Counted from the stretch's first letter, positions 1 through 11,084 are shown. The stretch: 64,000 bases of DNA from Oricola thermophila (GCF_013358405.1 NZ_CP054836.1:806001-870000); one strand, 5' to 3'. Numbers and translations: made by a program. Notes: generated from the sequence alone by a model not told the origin.

Positions 1-1119
1 GCTGACAAAGCCGGCGACAATCGATGCGCAGGCGCCGATGCCGATTTGCGTGGCACCGAGAAGGCCGGATGCCGCACCGGCGGAATCGGGTTTCAGGCCG
101 ATGGCCGCCGCGCTCGCGGTAGGGAGGGTGAGGCCGTTGCCGAACCCGACCAGCATCATTGGCAGGAAAAAGGCGGCGGCGTGTTCAATACCGGTCGCGA
201 AAAGTGCGATTGCTGCCAGCGGTCCGGCCAGCGAAATGAAGACCCCGTCGAGCATCATGCGGTCCAGGCCGCGGCGCTCGGAGAACCGACCGGTGGCAAA
301 ATTGCCCAGAGAGTAGCCGAGGGCGGTGAATGCGAAATACAGGCCGTATTCGAGGGAAGAGAGGCCCAGGTAGATGTTCGAGACCGCCGGGCCGCCACCA
401 AGGAAGCCGAAGAAAGCGGCCGATGCGAAACCCATTGAACAGGCATAGATCCAAAATATCGGCATACCGGCCAGCTTCCTGTAGCTCGCGACCTGCTCAC
501 GGATAGGCGCGCCGCGAAACCGGTTCGTTTCCGGGAGCGTGAACACCGTGGCGCCGAGAGCGATGGCGCCGAAAATTCCGAGAGCCACGAAACTCATGCG
601 CCAGCCGGCAAGCTGGTCGATCAGTCCGCCGATTGCCGGACCCACCATTGGAGCCACGGCCATTCCCATGACCATGTAGCCCATGGCGCTAGCCGCCTTC
701 TCGCGAGGATAGACATCGCGCACGATGGCACGCGAAAGCACCATGCCGCTGGCGCTGGCCGCCTGGACAATTCGTCCGGCCAGGAACATCCCTGCCGATT
801 GAGCAAGAACGCACATCGTGGTGCCGACGAGAAACAGCACCAGGCCGCCGTAGATGACGGGACGCCGGCCGAACAGATCAGACAGCGGGCCGATGACGAG
901 TTGCAACACGGCTACCATCACGAGATAGAGCGAGAGGCCCAGCTGGACAGTCGCGTAGGGCGCTTCGAGGTCCGCTGCGATGCTGGGCATGGATGGCACG
1001 AACAGGTTGATTGCCAGCGGACTGACTGCTGCGAGCAGGACGAGAGTGAGCAGGGCCGGCGGTGGACTGACCAGTCTCTGTTCGCCGGTTTCCGGTGCGT
1101 GGGCGATGTCACTGCTCAT
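1..1119 (-). CDS. Bcr/CflA-family MFS drug efflux transporter (3' end cut by window edge)
   Basis: The frame is open from an ATG at 1119 down to base 1 (373 codons), so only the C-terminus is missing; family members have about 400 residues. The inner-membrane protein would export drugs or metabolites by proton antiport. After a short polar N-terminus the first helix reads SPLAINLFVPSMPSI. The loop 2-3 signature GPLSDLFGRRPV is followed by RIVQA and SRAIVRD, which are typical of the Bcr/CflA branch of the DHA1 transporters. Alternating hydrophobic segments continue to the edge. It is transcribed leftwards, away from the gene-poor stretch at 1120-1939. The substrate cannot be read from the sequence. 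The fold and subfamily are well supported. Confidence 0.9.
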   Translation of the reverse strand, partial: MSSDIAHAPETGEQRLVSPPPALLTLVLLAAVSPLAINLFVPSMPSIAADLEAPYATVQLGLSLYLVMVAVLQLVIGPLSDLFGRRPVIYGGLVLFLVGTTMCVLAQSAGMFLAGRIVQAASASGMVLSRAIVRDVYPREKAASAMGYMVMGMAVAPMVGPAIGGLIDQLAGWRMSFVALGIFGAIALGATVFTLPETNRFRGAPIREQVASYRKLAGMPIFWIYACSMGFASAAFFGFLGGGPAVSNIYLGLSSLEYGLYFAFTALGYSLGNFATGRFSERRGLDRMMLDGVFISLAGPLAAIALFATGIEHAAAFFLPMMLVGFGNGLTLPTASAAAIGLKPDSAGAASGLLGATQIGIGACASIVAGFVS

Positions 1120-1578
1120 GCAATTCGCCTTGTCTGCTTCGTGGGTTGATCGCGGTTGGATACGAGATAGGTCATCCGCCAGGAGAGGAGGGACCATGTT
1201 GTGTATACATATCCGCGTGCGCGGAAAACAACCGACAATATCCGGATCGCGGACGATCCGGATGCGTGAATGCATGGCGGGGGGTGTCAAGAGGCGCTGG
1301 ATGGCTAATGACCAAGGTCTATGCCGGCCTTCGTCAGAGCCAGCCCAATATGCCTGACCTGATTGTGTATGTATTATTCGGCGAAAGGGAGCCTGTCGCA
1401 CAAGGACCGGCCGACACGATCGCCATGAAACGCAAGCCGGCGCCTATGCTCGGTCTGACGACTGTCGGTGTCCGGTTCGCCGGACGGGACTGGTACAGCA
1501 CCGGAAATCATCCGGTCTTGTGCCGGGCAATTCATTTCATCCGAAATGCACGACTTTCCGTCCGGCGTCGCCGGGAGG
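1120..1578. other. Gene-poor spacer
   Basis: There is no convincing reading frame on either strand; the frames present have no start context or recognisable protein. The stretch contains a strong palindromic hairpin at 1240-1263 and a smaller one at 1470-1485 (arms GTCCGG and CCGGAC around TTCG). It lies upstream of the Bcr/CflA gene, so promoter or operator elements for that gene are likely here, but I cannot assign any with confidence. Confidence 0.4.
1240..1263. repeat. Perfect 10-bp inverted repeat with 4-nt loop
   Basis: ATCCGGATCG (1240-1249) and CGATCCGGAT (1254-1263) are exact reverse complements around the loop CGGA. No T-run follows on either strand, so it is not a standard intrinsic terminator. 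It sits 120 bp upstream of the Bcr/CflA start and could be an operator or an RNA hairpin. Function unknown. Confidence 0.5.
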
Positions 1579-1704
1579 TCAACGACCGAACAAGGAACCG
1601 ATCATGTTCCGCAGGGCGGCGTCGCGATCGCGACGGGCACGTGCGATGATCGACTCGAGCTCGCGCGGCTGAAATTGCTGTTCAATGCGTTTCTTCGCGG
1701 ACAT
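1579..1704 (-). CDS. Small basic helical protein, 41 aa, function unknown
   Basis: The ATG at 1704 is preceded on the minus strand by the purine-rich stretch GGAAGAAGAAA, and the frame runs 41 codons to a TGA at 1579-1581. The product begins MSAKKRIEQQF and ends IGSLFGR. It is rich in Arg, Glu and Ala and would form one amphipathic helix. It has the look of the short alphaproteobacterial proteins of the DUF1127 or RSP_7527 kind, but I cannot assign a family. It stands alone between a transporter and moaA. The start context and coding-like composition support it; its short length means it could still be chance. Confidence 0.5.
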   Translation of the reverse strand: MSAKKRIEQQFQPRELESIIARARRDRDAALRNMIGSLFGR

Positions 1705-1939
1705 TTTCTTCTTCCGTTTTGTCGTTGGTGTTCAGCTACGGGATTGTTGCTGCGCTGCAGCATGATTTGGGAGCTGTATGCGCCCTTTTCATGCCCGCAG
1801 ACATGCTAATTTCGCTTGGCAGCCATGCGCCTTCGGCAGGGGCGGAATTCCGCTGGATTTTGATATTGAGACAGCTGCCTGCCCCACGTTGGTGGCCGTC
1901 GCCAGAAGGCAGTCGGGTATAGCCTCGGTTTGCGCGGGC

Positions 1940-2965
1940 CTATCCGCCGGTGACACTCATGTGGCGGGTTACCGCCGGCCGTTTCGTGCGACGGTCTATG
2001 ACGAAATCATGCCCCTTCGGCTTGCGCCCGATGGCCTCGTCGATCGCGGCAGATACAAGCTCGTTTCCTTCCGACGCCCGCAGCGGGGTTCGCAGATCGG
2101 CCGCGTCGTTCTGGCCGAGGCACATGTAGAGCGTGCCCGTGCAGGTCAGACGCACGCGGTTGCAGCTTTCGCAAAAATTGTGCGTCATCGGCGTTATGAA
2201 ACCGAGACGGCCCCCGGTTTCCTTTATCTTGACATAGCGGGCCGGCCCGCCGGTCTTGTAGGGGATATCCTCCAGCGTGAATTGGCGGGACAGGTCGGCG
2301 CGCAACATTGAAAGGGGCAGATAGCGGTCCGTGCGGTCTTCCTCGATCTCGCCCATCGGCATGGTCTCGATCACAGTCATGTCCATGCCCTGGCCATGAG
2401 CCCAGCGGATCATGTCGGGAATTTCCGTATCGTTGAAGTTCTTCAGCGCAACGGCGTTTATCTTGATCTTCAGGCCAGCGTCCTGCGCAGCCTTGATGCC
2501 GTCGAGCACACGTGACAGGTCGCCCCATCGGGTAATCTCGCGGAACTTCGCCGGATCGAGCGTGTCCATCGAGACATTGATGCGGCGCACGCCATGCCTG
2601 TAGAGGTCGCTGGCGTGCCTGGTCAGCTGCGAGCCGTTGGTGGTGAGAGTCAGTTCCTCCAGCGCCCCGGTCTTCAGATGACGGCCGATCTCTTCGACCA
2701 GGTGCATGATATTCTTGCGGACAAGCGGTTCGCCGCCGGTAAGGCGCAGCTTCTTTACGCCCTTGCCGATGAACACCGTGCATAACCGGTCCAGTTCCTC
2801 CAGGGTCAGGAGGTCCTTCTTCGGCAGGAAGGTCATATGTTCCGACATGCAATAGGTGCAACGGAAATCGCAGCGGTCGGTGACCGACACGCGCAGATAG
2901 GTAATGTCCCTCCCGAAGGGGTCGGTCATGGTTTGCCCGGTCAGCGGGGCGATTTCATCGGACAT
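1940..2965 (-). CDS. moaA: GTP 3',8-cyclase MoaA (molybdenum cofactor biosynthesis)
   Basis: This radical-SAM enzyme rearranges GTP to (8S)-3',8-cyclo-7,8-dihydroGTP, the first step of molybdopterin synthesis, together with MoaC (not in this window). The N-terminal radical-SAM motif is CDFRCTYCM (Cys-x3-Cys-x2-Cys). The C-terminal second [4Fe-4S] site is seen as [13 protein letters not shown] followed by a third Cys in GTLYMCLG. The protein ends in Gly-Gly, as active MoaA does. The ATG at 2965 gives 341 residues. A GTG at 2974 and an ATG at 2929 ([12 protein letters not shown], closer to family N-termini) are alternatives, and no Shine-Dalgarno decides between them. Confidence 0.96.
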   Translation of the reverse strand: MSDEIAPLTGQTMTDPFGRDITYLRVSVTDRCDFRCTYCMSEHMTFLPKKDLLTLEELDRLCTVFIGKGVKKLRLTGGEPLVRKNIMHLVEEIGRHLKTGALEELTLTTNGSQLTRHASDLYRHGVRRINVSMDTLDPAKFREITRWGDLSRVLDGIKAAQDAGLKIKINAVALKNFNDTEIPDMIRWAHGQGMDMTVIETMPMGEIEEDRTDRYLPLSMLRADLSRQFTLEDIPYKTGGPARYVKIKETGGRLGFITPMTHNFCESCNRVRLTCTGTLYMCLGQNDAADLRTPLRASEGNELVSAAIDEAIGRKPKGHDFVIDRRTKRPAVTRHMSVTGG

Positions 2966-3053
2966 TGATCGCACGCTTGTTGTTGTCTGGTACGTATGTT
3001 GATGTCATAGCCGGGCACGTCAAGACATTCCGACCTCGAAGCAGCACACGAAC

Positions 3054-3413
3054 ATGACAGATTCATCCCTTTTGCCGACGGAATTGAGGGTTTCCAAAGA
3101 TCGCAGGAACCTGACTATCAAATTTGGTGGCGGCGAGAGTTTCGAGATTTCTGCGGAAATGCTTCGTGTGATGTCGCCATCAGCCGAAGTGCAGGGGCAC
3201 TCGCCGGAGCAGCGCGTGACCGTTGGCGGCAAGAGGGATGTGGCGATTGCCGAAATGGTGCCCGTTGGCAACTACGCGGTTCGCATCGTCTTCGATGACC
3301 GGCACGACACCGGCATCTACAGCTGGAGCTACCTGGCGCGTCTTGGTCGCGACCGCGATGCGCTCTGGAGTGCCTATCTGGATGAGCTCAAGGAAAAGGG
3401 ACTCAGTCGTTGA
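3054..3413 (+). CDS. DUF971 (gamma-butyrobetaine hydroxylase-like N-terminal domain) protein
   Basis: A 119-residue single-domain protein matching the DUF971 pattern: an N-terminal beta strand (PTELRVSKDRRNLTIKF), then the region SAEMLRVMSPSAEVQGH, and a C-terminal core ending in DTGIYSWSYLARLG. The TGIYSW motif is the hallmark of the family. Standalone DUF971 proteins occur widely in proteobacteria, and a role in iron-sulphur protein assembly has been proposed for the family. Its stop codon overlaps the start of the next gene by 4 bp, so the two are translationally coupled. It diverges from moaA. The exact role is not known. Confidence 0.9.
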   Translation: MTDSSLLPTELRVSKDRRNLTIKFGGGESFEISAEMLRVMSPSAEVQGHSPEQRVTVGGKRDVAIAEMVPVGNYAVRIVFDDRHDTGIYSWSYLARLGRDRDALWSAYLDELKEKGLSR

Positions 3414-4030
3414 CGACATATGCCCCCGTAAATTCGGTTGAGGAACTCGAAGATATCTATGGTGAGCCGGGAGAGGCTTCGCTGCTCAAGGTGGCTGACC
3501 GGATCACGCCGCAATATCGCCGTTTCCTGGAAGCGTCGCCTTTCTTTACGCTGGCGACCGCGGGGCCGGAGGGACTCGACTGCTCGCCACGCGGCGAACT
3601 GGGTGGAGCGTTCCGTATTCTCGACGACAAGACCATTGCCATACCGGATCGGCGCGGCAACAACCGCATCGACAGCCTGCGCAATATCGTGCGAGATCCC
3701 CGCGTGGGGCTGTTGTTCCTGGTTCCCGGGTCGGTGACAACGATCCGCCTGAACGGAACCGCCATCGTAACGGTCGACCCTGACCTGCTGGCAAGTTTCG
3801 AGAAGGACGGGAAACAGCCGCGTTCAGTCGTGCTGGTGAGGGTCGGCGAAATCTATACGCAGTGTGGGCGCGCGATATTGCGCTCAAAACTGTGGGATCC
3901 GGCCCATCATGCCGATCCCGCCTCGGTGCCGACGGCGGGCGACATCCTCAGGGAGCAGTCGAACGGCGCGTTCGACTCCGAAACGTACGACAAGGAATGG
4001 GCCGGCCGCGCCGCAAAGACCATGTGGTGA
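3410..4030 (+). CDS. PPOX-class FMN-dependent flavoprotein (MSMEG_1061-like)
   Basis: A 206-residue protein of the pyridoxamine 5'-phosphate oxidase (split-barrel FMN-binding) superfamily. The barrel begins around residue 35 (FLEASPFFTLATAGPEG), continues with CSPRGELGG and the FMN-contacting segment IAIPDRRGNNRIDSLRNI, and has the central strand VGLLFLVPG. The later CGRAILRSKLWDP is typical of the MSMEG_1061-type subgroup. The start is a TTG whose last two bases fall within the TGA of the DUF971 gene, which is compatible with coupled translation. The substrate is unknown. Confidence 0.85.
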   Translation: MTTYAPVNSVEELEDIYGEPGEASLLKVADRITPQYRRFLEASPFFTLATAGPEGLDCSPRGELGGAFRILDDKTIAIPDRRGNNRIDSLRNIVRDPRVGLLFLVPGSVTTIRLNGTAIVTVDPDLLASFEKDGKQPRSVVLVRVGEIYTQCGRAILRSKLWDPAHHADPASVPTAGDILREQSNGAFDSETYDKEWAGRAAKTMW

Positions 4031-4034
4031 GCGC

Positions 4035-4667
4035 CTAGCGACGCACAACCACCGGCGTTCCGATCTTCACCTGGTTGTAGAGGTGGGTCACGTCGTCGTT
4101 GGCCATGCGGATGCAGCCTGACGACATTGCCTGACCAATCGTCCAGGGCTGGTTGGTGCCGTGGATCCGGTACAGCGTGGAGCCGATATACATCGCGCGG
4201 GCACCGAGCGGGTTGTTCGGCCCGCCTTCCATGTAAGCCGGAAGGATGCGCCCCTTGGCTTTTTCGCGTGCGCGCATTGCCGGTGGCGGTGTCCAGCCGG
4301 GCCACTCGGCCTTGCGAGTGATGCGATGTTTGCCGGTCCAGGTGAAACCCTGTCGGCCAACGCCGATGCCATATGCCATGGCCTTTCCCGGTTTGATGAC
4401 GTGATAGAGTCGGCGATCGGAAGTGTCGACCACGATGGTGCCGACCGAGTAACCGTCGAATTTCACGACCTTGCGCCGGATCGGCGATTTGTTCGACATG
4501 CGGTACGATGTTTTCCGGTTTTGCCGGAGATACTCTTCCCGCTCGGCTTTCGGCTTGAACAACAATTCGTGCAGCTGGACCTCAGCCCGCACAGATACGC
4601 CGCTTGTCAACAGCGCCGACGCAGCCAAAGCAGCAGCAGAAAGCAGCGCAATCGAGAATTTCACCAT
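4035..4667 (-). CDS. L,D-transpeptidase (YkuD domain), exported
   Basis: This enzyme cross-links peptidoglycan (3-3 bonds) or attaches proteins to it in the periplasm. The ATG at 4667 opens a signal peptide (MVKFSIALLSAAALAAS) and is preceded by a GGGGG-containing Shine-Dalgarno; an upstream in-frame start would put 22 polar residues before the signal, so I reject it. The catalytic block near the C-terminus reads HGTNQPWTIG and then SSGCIRMAN, giving the His-Gly and the nucleophilic Cys in the S-x-G-C-[IV]-R-M pattern. Length is 210 residues. The gene converges on the PPOX gene with a 4-bp gap. Polar-growing Hyphomicrobiales carry many L,D-transpeptidase paralogues; this is probably one of them. 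Confidence 0.93.
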   Translation of the reverse strand: MVKFSIALLSAAALAASALLTSGVSVRAEVQLHELLFKPKAEREEYLRQNRKTSYRMSNKSPIRRKVVKFDGYSVGTIVVDTSDRRLYHVIKPGKAMAYGIGVGRQGFTWTGKHRITRKAEWPGWTPPPAMRAREKAKGRILPAYMEGGPNNPLGARAMYIGSTLYRIHGTNQPWTIGQAMSSGCIRMANDDVTHLYNQVKIGTPVVVRR

Positions 4668-4772
4668 CGTACGACCCCCATCGAATCCCTGACGCCCCAA
4701 TGTGACGTTGGCTTGGCTGCATCGAGGGGTCAAGGGCGACAGGGCGAGAAAGCCGGAATTCCGGCTTTTCCG

Positions 4773-6389
<1,617 letters not shown>

Positions 6390-6543
6390 GGTCTTGTCCT
6401 TGCCTCAAGGGATATTGCGGTCCGTCTCATATCGCAATGTGGCATGAAGGCAAGGGAACCGATGCCGCATTCCGGCTTTGCTGATACGCGTCGCCGCTCC
6501 CGACCGGTGAGACAGGATGCACATTCCATGAAAAAGGAGCGGA

Positions 6544-6618
6544 TGGTGGGCGATGCTGGGATTGAACCAGCGACCCCTGCCGTGTGAAGGCAGTGCTCTC
6601 CCGCTGAGCTAATCGCCC
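6544..6618 (-). tRNA. tRNA-Val (anticodon CAC)
   Basis: Read on the minus strand, GGGCGAT pairs with ATCGCCC to form the acceptor stem. The D arm is GCTCAGCGGGAGAGC. The anticodon stem CTGCC/GGCAG encloses TTCACAC, giving anticodon CAC. The T arm is GCTGG-TTCAATC-CCAGC, and an encoded CCA follows the discriminator A. Length is 75 nt. It decodes GUG. Confidence 0.96.
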
Positions 6619-6662
6619 GAACCTTGCGTGGGGCGCGGTATAGTCTTGGCCGCGCGGAAAAG

Positions 6663-7352
6663 TCAACCGGTCGCGGAGGTGCGGGGCAACAGGTTCCGCA
6701 CCAGGTCGAGATCCATCTCGTCGTAGTGCGATATCACCCTGTCCGGCGCGAATTCGGCCACGGGGCGATCCGTGTATCCGAAGTCGACAGCTACAACAGG
6801 AATCCCGGCATTCCGGGCGGTCAGAATATCGGTTTCGCTGTCGCCTACCATGAGGGCGTGTCGACGATCTCCGCCCGCCACGTCGATCGTCCCGTAGAGG
6901 TGACCGGGATCCGGTTTGCGTACCGGGAAGGTGTCCTGGCCGCATATGGCGGAAAACAGGCCGTCGATCCCGAGTGCGCGGAGAAGGCGCTTCGCGCTGG
7001 ATTCCACCTTGTTCGTGCATACGGCGACGAGAAAGTCGGCGGCACGAAACTTTTCTATGGCTGCGACTACGCTTTCATACGGCTTCGAACGGCCGGGCAT
7101 GTTGGCCTGGTAGTGATCCAGGAAGTCGGTCATCATGGTGTCCAGTTCAGGCGGCGCTATGGTGCGCCCTGCGGCCTCGGTCGCGCGCTCGAGCATCACG
7201 CGGGCGCCTTTTCCTACATGCCGGCGGAAGCCGTCGTCCTCGATTGTATCGATACCGGCGCGGGCCAATGCGTGGTTCATCGCGTCGAGCAGGTCCGGCG
7301 CCGTGTCGACAAGGGTTCCATCGAGGTCGAAGACTATAATCGGCGGTCTCAT
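6663..7352 (-). CDS. gph: Phosphoglycolate phosphatase (HAD superfamily)
   Basis: Removes phosphate from 2-phosphoglycolate, which arises from DNA repair and oxygenase side reactions. HAD motif I is DLDGTLVDT right at the N-terminus; motif II is the Thr in AVCTNK; motifs III/IV appear as RKPDPGHL and MVGDSETDI. The ATG at 7352 puts motif I at residue 8, normal for Gph, so the longer frame to 7439 is not used. Length is 229 residues. HAD phosphatases can be promiscuous, so the substrate rests on the [13 protein letters not shown] Gph similarity. It is divergent from rpiA. Confidence 0.9.
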   Translation of the reverse strand: MRPPIIVFDLDGTLVDTAPDLLDAMNHALARAGIDTIEDDGFRRHVGKGARVMLERATEAAGRTIAPPELDTMMTDFLDHYQANMPGRSKPYESVVAAIEKFRAADFLVAVCTNKVESSAKRLLRALGIDGLFSAICGQDTFPVRKPDPGHLYGTIDVAGGDRRHALMVGDSETDILTARNAGIPVVAVDFGYTDRPVAEFAPDRVISHYDEMDLDLVRNLLPRTSATG

Positions 7353-7506
7353 ATCCTGCCCTGCTGCCATTTGGACTCGCCCCGGACCTAGTCTGCACGC
7401 GCCCGATTGGCAATGCAGGATGGCACGACAGGCAAGCATTGCCGGTTGGCGCGAAGCCGATGCCGTGATAACCGGTCGCGGAATACGCTTAGGGAGCGCC
7501 TATACA

Positions 7507-8223
7507 ATGTCGCAAGACGATAAGAAAACAGCGGCCGCACGCGCCGCGCTCGCCTATGTCGAGGACGGCATGAGGCTGGGGATCGGAACCGGCAGCACAG
7601 CGGAGGCCTTTGTCCGATTGCTGGCGGAAAAGGTGGGCGACGGGATCAATGTCACGGGCGTTCCGACCTCGGAACGAACGGCGCGCCTGTGCGTGGAGCT
7701 GGGCGTGCCGCTGGCAACCCTCGACGAGATGCCAAGGCTGGACCTGACCGTCGATGGCGCCGACGAGATCGATCCGCAACTGAACCTGACCAAGGGCGGT
7801 GGCGGTGCGCTGCTGCGGGAGAAGATAGTTGCCCACGCGTCGGAGATGCTGGTCATCATTGCCGATGACAGCAAGCTGGTGCCGGCACTTGGAGCCTTTC
7901 CGTTGCCGATCGAGGTCAATCCCTTCGGGCTCGAGGCGACCCGCCAGAGCATTGTGGATGCATACACGGAGCTCGGGCAATCGGGTGAAGTCCGTCTCCG
8001 CGTGCGCGACGGTCAGCCTTTCGAAACCGATGGCGGGCACTTAATTCTCGACGCATCATTCGGCCACATTTCCGACCCAAAGGCATTGTCGGACGCGCTA
8101 CATGCCATTCCGGGCGTCGTGGAACATGGCATGTTCATTGGCATGGCCACCCTCGCTGTCGTCGCTGGAAGTGACGGTGTGCGAACGCTGGAAGCGCCGC
8201 AGGCACAGAATCGGGCGTCGTAG
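7507..8223 (+). CDS. rpiA: Ribose-5-phosphate isomerase A
   Basis: Interconverts ribose 5-phosphate and ribulose 5-phosphate in the pentose phosphate pathway. The phosphate-binding segment [13 protein letters not shown], the catalytic region [10 protein letters not shown] with its acidic residues, and [11 protein letters not shown] (catalytic Lys) are all present. An ATG at 7507 gives 238 residues, the usual size; the much longer in-frame extension upstream overlaps gph on the other strand and is not plausible. Confidence 0.96.
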   Translation: MSQDDKKTAAARAALAYVEDGMRLGIGTGSTAEAFVRLLAEKVGDGINVTGVPTSERTARLCVELGVPLATLDEMPRLDLTVDGADEIDPQLNLTKGGGGALLREKIVAHASEMLVIIADDSKLVPALGAFPLPIEVNPFGLEATRQSIVDAYTELGQSGEVRLRVRDGQPFETDGGHLILDASFGHISDPKALSDALHAIPGVVEHGMFIGMATLAVVAGSDGVRTLEAPQAQNRAS

Positions 8224-8272
8224 ATCGGCGCCAAACACGAAACGATTGGAATAACCGGAGTTGATCGAAGTC

Positions 8273-8848
8273 ATGACATCTCACGTCGTAAAACGCATTC
8301 GCGCCGGCATTGCCGCAGTCGCGCTGACATTTGCCGCGGTGCCGCTGGCGACAGCGCAGGAATTCACAGACACGCACATTGCCGCGGCCCGGTCGGCGAT
8401 GGACGCGATCAACGCGACGGATCCCTACGACAATATTCTCCTGAGCGCGGCAGAACAGCTGAAGGCACGGCTGATTGCGAACAATCTGGATCTGGAAGGC
8501 GAGATAACCCAGACGGTGGATGAACAGGCGCTGGCACTCGTGGCGCGTCGGGGCGATCTCGAACTGGAGGCGGCGCGCATTTACGCAGCGGCCTTTACGG
8601 AAGAGGAACTGAAGGCAATTTCGGAGTTCTATGCGACAGAAGCCGGCAAGAAACTGCTGCAGAACGGACCGATCGTCGCACGCGAAGTTGCCAATGCCGC
8701 AGCGATCTGGCGCAGGGGAATCGAGCGCGACCTGCTGGAAAACGTGACCAAGGCCCTGAACGAGGCCGGTTTGCGCGAGCCCGCGCCGGCGCCTGCATCG
8801 CCGGCGACCCCGGCGGAAGGCGCGGACGACGCGGCCACGCAGGACTGA
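8273..8848 (+). CDS. DUF2059 domain protein, exported
   Basis: A 191-residue secreted protein. The N-terminus (HVVKRIRAGIAAVALTFAAV, then ATAQEF) is a signal peptide with cleavage likely after ATA. The mature part contains the all-helical DUF2059 region around EEELKAISEFYATEAGKKLL, which is how this family is recognised. The last 25 residues are an Ala/Pro-rich tail (EPAPAPASPATPAE). The start is placed at ATG 8273; a TTG at 8261 directly abuts the GGAG and is less likely. It lies just downstream of rpiA, probably in the same transcript, and ends before a strong terminator. The function of the family is unknown. Confidence 0.85.
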   Translation: MTSHVVKRIRAGIAAVALTFAAVPLATAQEFTDTHIAAARSAMDAINATDPYDNILLSAAEQLKARLIANNLDLEGEITQTVDEQALALVARRGDLELEAARIYAAAFTEEELKAISEFYATEAGKKLLQNGPIVAREVANAAAIWRRGIERDLLENVTKALNEAGLREPAPAPASPATPAEGADDAATQD

Positions 8849-8881
8849 CGACTGGCCGGCGGCGGCCATCACCATTGTTTG

Positions 8882-8915
8882 AAGGCCCGGCTAGAGCGCC
8901 GGGCCTTTCGTTTTT
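8882..8915 (+). terminator. Intrinsic terminator after the DUF2059 gene
   Basis: A 10-bp perfect stem, AAGGCCCGGC (8882-8891) with GCCGGGCCTT (8898-8907), has a 6-nt loop and is followed by TCGTTTTT. It separates rpiA-DUF2059 from glutathione reductase. Confidence 0.9.
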
Positions 8916-8977
8916 GCGATGCTTCAATTATGCGGGCGCTGACCCGCAATCCAATTTCCCGCATTTGGAGAATCCTC

Positions 8978-10369
8978 ATGGCGCAATACGATTACGACCT
9001 CTTTGTCATCGGCGGCGGTTCCGGTGGGGTTCGGGCCGCGCGGCTCGCGGGCGCAATGGGGAAACGTGTCGGCCTTGCCGAGGAGTACCGGATGGGCGGC
9101 ACCTGCGTGATCCGCGGGTGCGTTCCAAAGAAACTGTTCGTCTATGCCTCCCAGTACTCCGAACATATCGAGGATGCGCCCGGGTATGGCTGGTCTGTCG
9201 GCGAGGCGTCGTTCGACTGGCCTTCCTTGATCGCTGCCAAGGACAAGGAAATCGCCCGGCTCGAGGGGCTGTACCGCAAGGGGCTGGAAAGCAACGGTGT
9301 TACGGTGCACGAATCCCGGGCGAAGCTGGTTTCGCGGCATGAAGTGCTGCTGGAGGCGACCGGCAAAACCGTGACGGCCGACCAGATACTGGTGGCTGTC
9401 GGCGGGCGTCCGAACCTGCATGACGCGCTGCCGGGACACGAGCATTGCATAACGTCCAACGGTGCCTTTCACCTCGAGGAACTGCCGAAGGCCGTCATCA
9501 TCGAGGGTGGCGGCTATATCGCTGTCGAGTTTGCCAACATCTTTCACGGACTCGGCGTGGACACGACCCTGGTCTATCGTGGGCAAAAGATACTCGGGGG
9601 CTTCGACGAGGATTTGCGCGATCACTTGCAGCAGACGATGATCGACAAGGGCATAAGGGTGATTTGCCATCAGGTGCTGGACAGGGTGGACAAGCGGTCG
9701 GACGGCCGGCTGCACGGTCATCTGTCCGGCGGCGATGTACTTGTAGCGGACCAGGTCATGCTGGCAATTGGGCGGGTGCCCAATACGGACAACCTGGGCC
9801 TGCACCATGCCGGTGTGGAAACGGATGCGCGCGGTTCGATCGTGGTGGATGATTTCTCGCGTACGACTGCGGACAACATCTGGGCGGTCGGCGATGTCAC
9901 GAATCGCATGCAGCTGACCCCGGTCGCGATCCACGAGGCGATGTGCTTCCTGGAGACCGCATTCAAGGAAAACCCGACCCGGCCGGACTACGATACAATC
10001 CCGACGGCCGTGTTCTCGCAGCCGGAAATCGGGACCGTCGGATTGACGGAAGAGCAGGCGGCGGAGAAATACGCCGAGCTCGAAGTCTATCGCGCGAGCT
10101 TCCGGCCCATGCACAACATCCTGCCCGGGCGCGACGAGAAAATGCTGATGAAGCTGATCGTCGATGCAGAAAGCCGCATCGTGGTCGGAGCGCATGTCAT
10201 CGGGCCGGGTGCCGGCGAGATGGCCCAGTTGCTCGGCATTTCGCTCAAGGCGCGCTGCACCAAGGACGTGTTCGATGCAACCATGGCGGTTCATCCGACC
10301 GCCGCCGAGGAACTCGTCACGATGTACACGCCGAGCTACCGCGTAAAGAACGGCGAGCGGCTCGGCTAG
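8978..10369 (+). CDS. gor: Glutathione-disulfide reductase
   Basis: An FAD- and NADPH-dependent enzyme that reduces oxidised glutathione in the cytoplasm. The N-terminal FAD fold begins DLFVIGGGSGGVRAARLA, followed by the redox disulphide GGTCVIRGCVPKK (Cys-x4-Cys). The NAD(P) fold has IIEGGGYIAVEFA, the second FAD motif is IWAVGDVTNR, and the C-terminal catalytic base is in AVHPTAAEE. The ATG at 8978 is preceded by TTGGAG and gives 463 residues, normal for Gor. The upstream in-frame extension would run through the terminator and is rejected. Confidence 0.96.
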   Translation: MAQYDYDLFVIGGGSGGVRAARLAGAMGKRVGLAEEYRMGGTCVIRGCVPKKLFVYASQYSEHIEDAPGYGWSVGEASFDWPSLIAAKDKEIARLEGLYRKGLESNGVTVHESRAKLVSRHEVLLEATGKTVTADQILVAVGGRPNLHDALPGHEHCITSNGAFHLEELPKAVIIEGGGYIAVEFANIFHGLGVDTTLVYRGQKILGGFDEDLRDHLQQTMIDKGIRVICHQVLDRVDKRSDGRLHGHLSGGDVLVADQVMLAIGRVPNTDNLGLHHAGVETDARGSIVVDDFSRTTADNIWAVGDVTNRMQLTPVAIHEAMCFLETAFKENPTRPDYDTIPTAVFSQPEIGTVGLTEEQAAEKYAELEVYRASFRPMHNILPGRDEKMLMKLIVDAESRIVVGAHVIGPGAGEMAQLLGISLKARCTKDVFDATMAVHPTAAEELVTMYTPSYRVKNGERLG

Positions 10370-10400
10370 GCGCGACGCTTGAACCGGGCAGGGCAGGGGC

Positions 10401-11084
10401 TTGGTTCACGAACAACAACAGCAGGAACAGCATCACGAAACCATGGCACCGGAACAGATCGAAACAGTACTGGAAGCGGCGACGCGTGGTGAGGTGTTCG
10501 CCTATTTCGGCTATGGTTCGCTGGTGAACCGGAGCACCCATCGTACGGAACCCTTCGGGGCTGTTCGTGCTTCCGTACGCGGCTGGCGTCGACGCTGGCA
10601 GGGGCGGCCGGAAGGAGGTGGCGAGCCGATCTCGCTTCTGAGCGTCAAGCCCGAAAGCGATCCGGATCACCAGTTGGCCGGCTTGCTTGTGTTCGACCGG
10701 CTTGAAAATCTGCCGGCTCTCGACCAGCGGGAATGCGACTATCTCAGGCGAAGAATCGAGCCAGGTAGCATTGCAATGTCCGTCGAACTCGAAGTGGATG
10801 TGCCAATCTACATCTACGAGGGAATGCCGGAAGACTCGCGCAATACCGGACACGGCATCCTGCAGAGCTATCTCGATGCCGTGCTGCAGGGATATCTCCG
10901 CGAATACGGGCCGGACGCGGTGAGGCGGTTCATCGCCGAAACGCATGCCTTCGACAACACGCCGATCTTCCGCGACAGGGACAGGCCACGCTATGTCCGG
11001 AGCGTGTCGCTCGGGGAAGGCGAGGCCAGGCTGTTCGACGATGCGCTGGCTGCGCATGGCGTCGAATGGCGCGATATGCCGTAA
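10401..11084 (+). CDS. Gamma-glutamylcyclotransferase-like (GGCT/AIG2 fold) protein
   Basis: The signature [15 protein letters not shown] near residue 30 is the phosphate/oxyanion loop (YGSL) of the GGCT-like fold, and the strand-rich region around [11 protein letters not shown] and [13 protein letters not shown] fits. Proteins of this fold turn gamma-glutamyl dipeptides into 5-oxoproline or degrade glutathione (ChaC type). Its place directly after glutathione reductase hints at glutathione turnover, but this is inference. The start is uncertain: TTG at 10401 gives 227 residues with a Gln/His-rich leader, while ATG at 10443 gives 213 residues. Neither has a clear ribosome binding site. Confidence 0.7.
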   Translation: MVHEQQQQEQHHETMAPEQIETVLEAATRGEVFAYFGYGSLVNRSTHRTEPFGAVRASVRGWRRRWQGRPEGGGEPISLLSVKPESDPDHQLAGLLVFDRLENLPALDQRECDYLRRRIEPGSIAMSVELEVDVPIYIYEGMPEDSRNTGHGILQSYLDAVLQGYLREYGPDAVRRFIAETHAFDNTPIFRDRDRPRYVRSVSLGEGEARLFDDALAAHGVEWRDMP

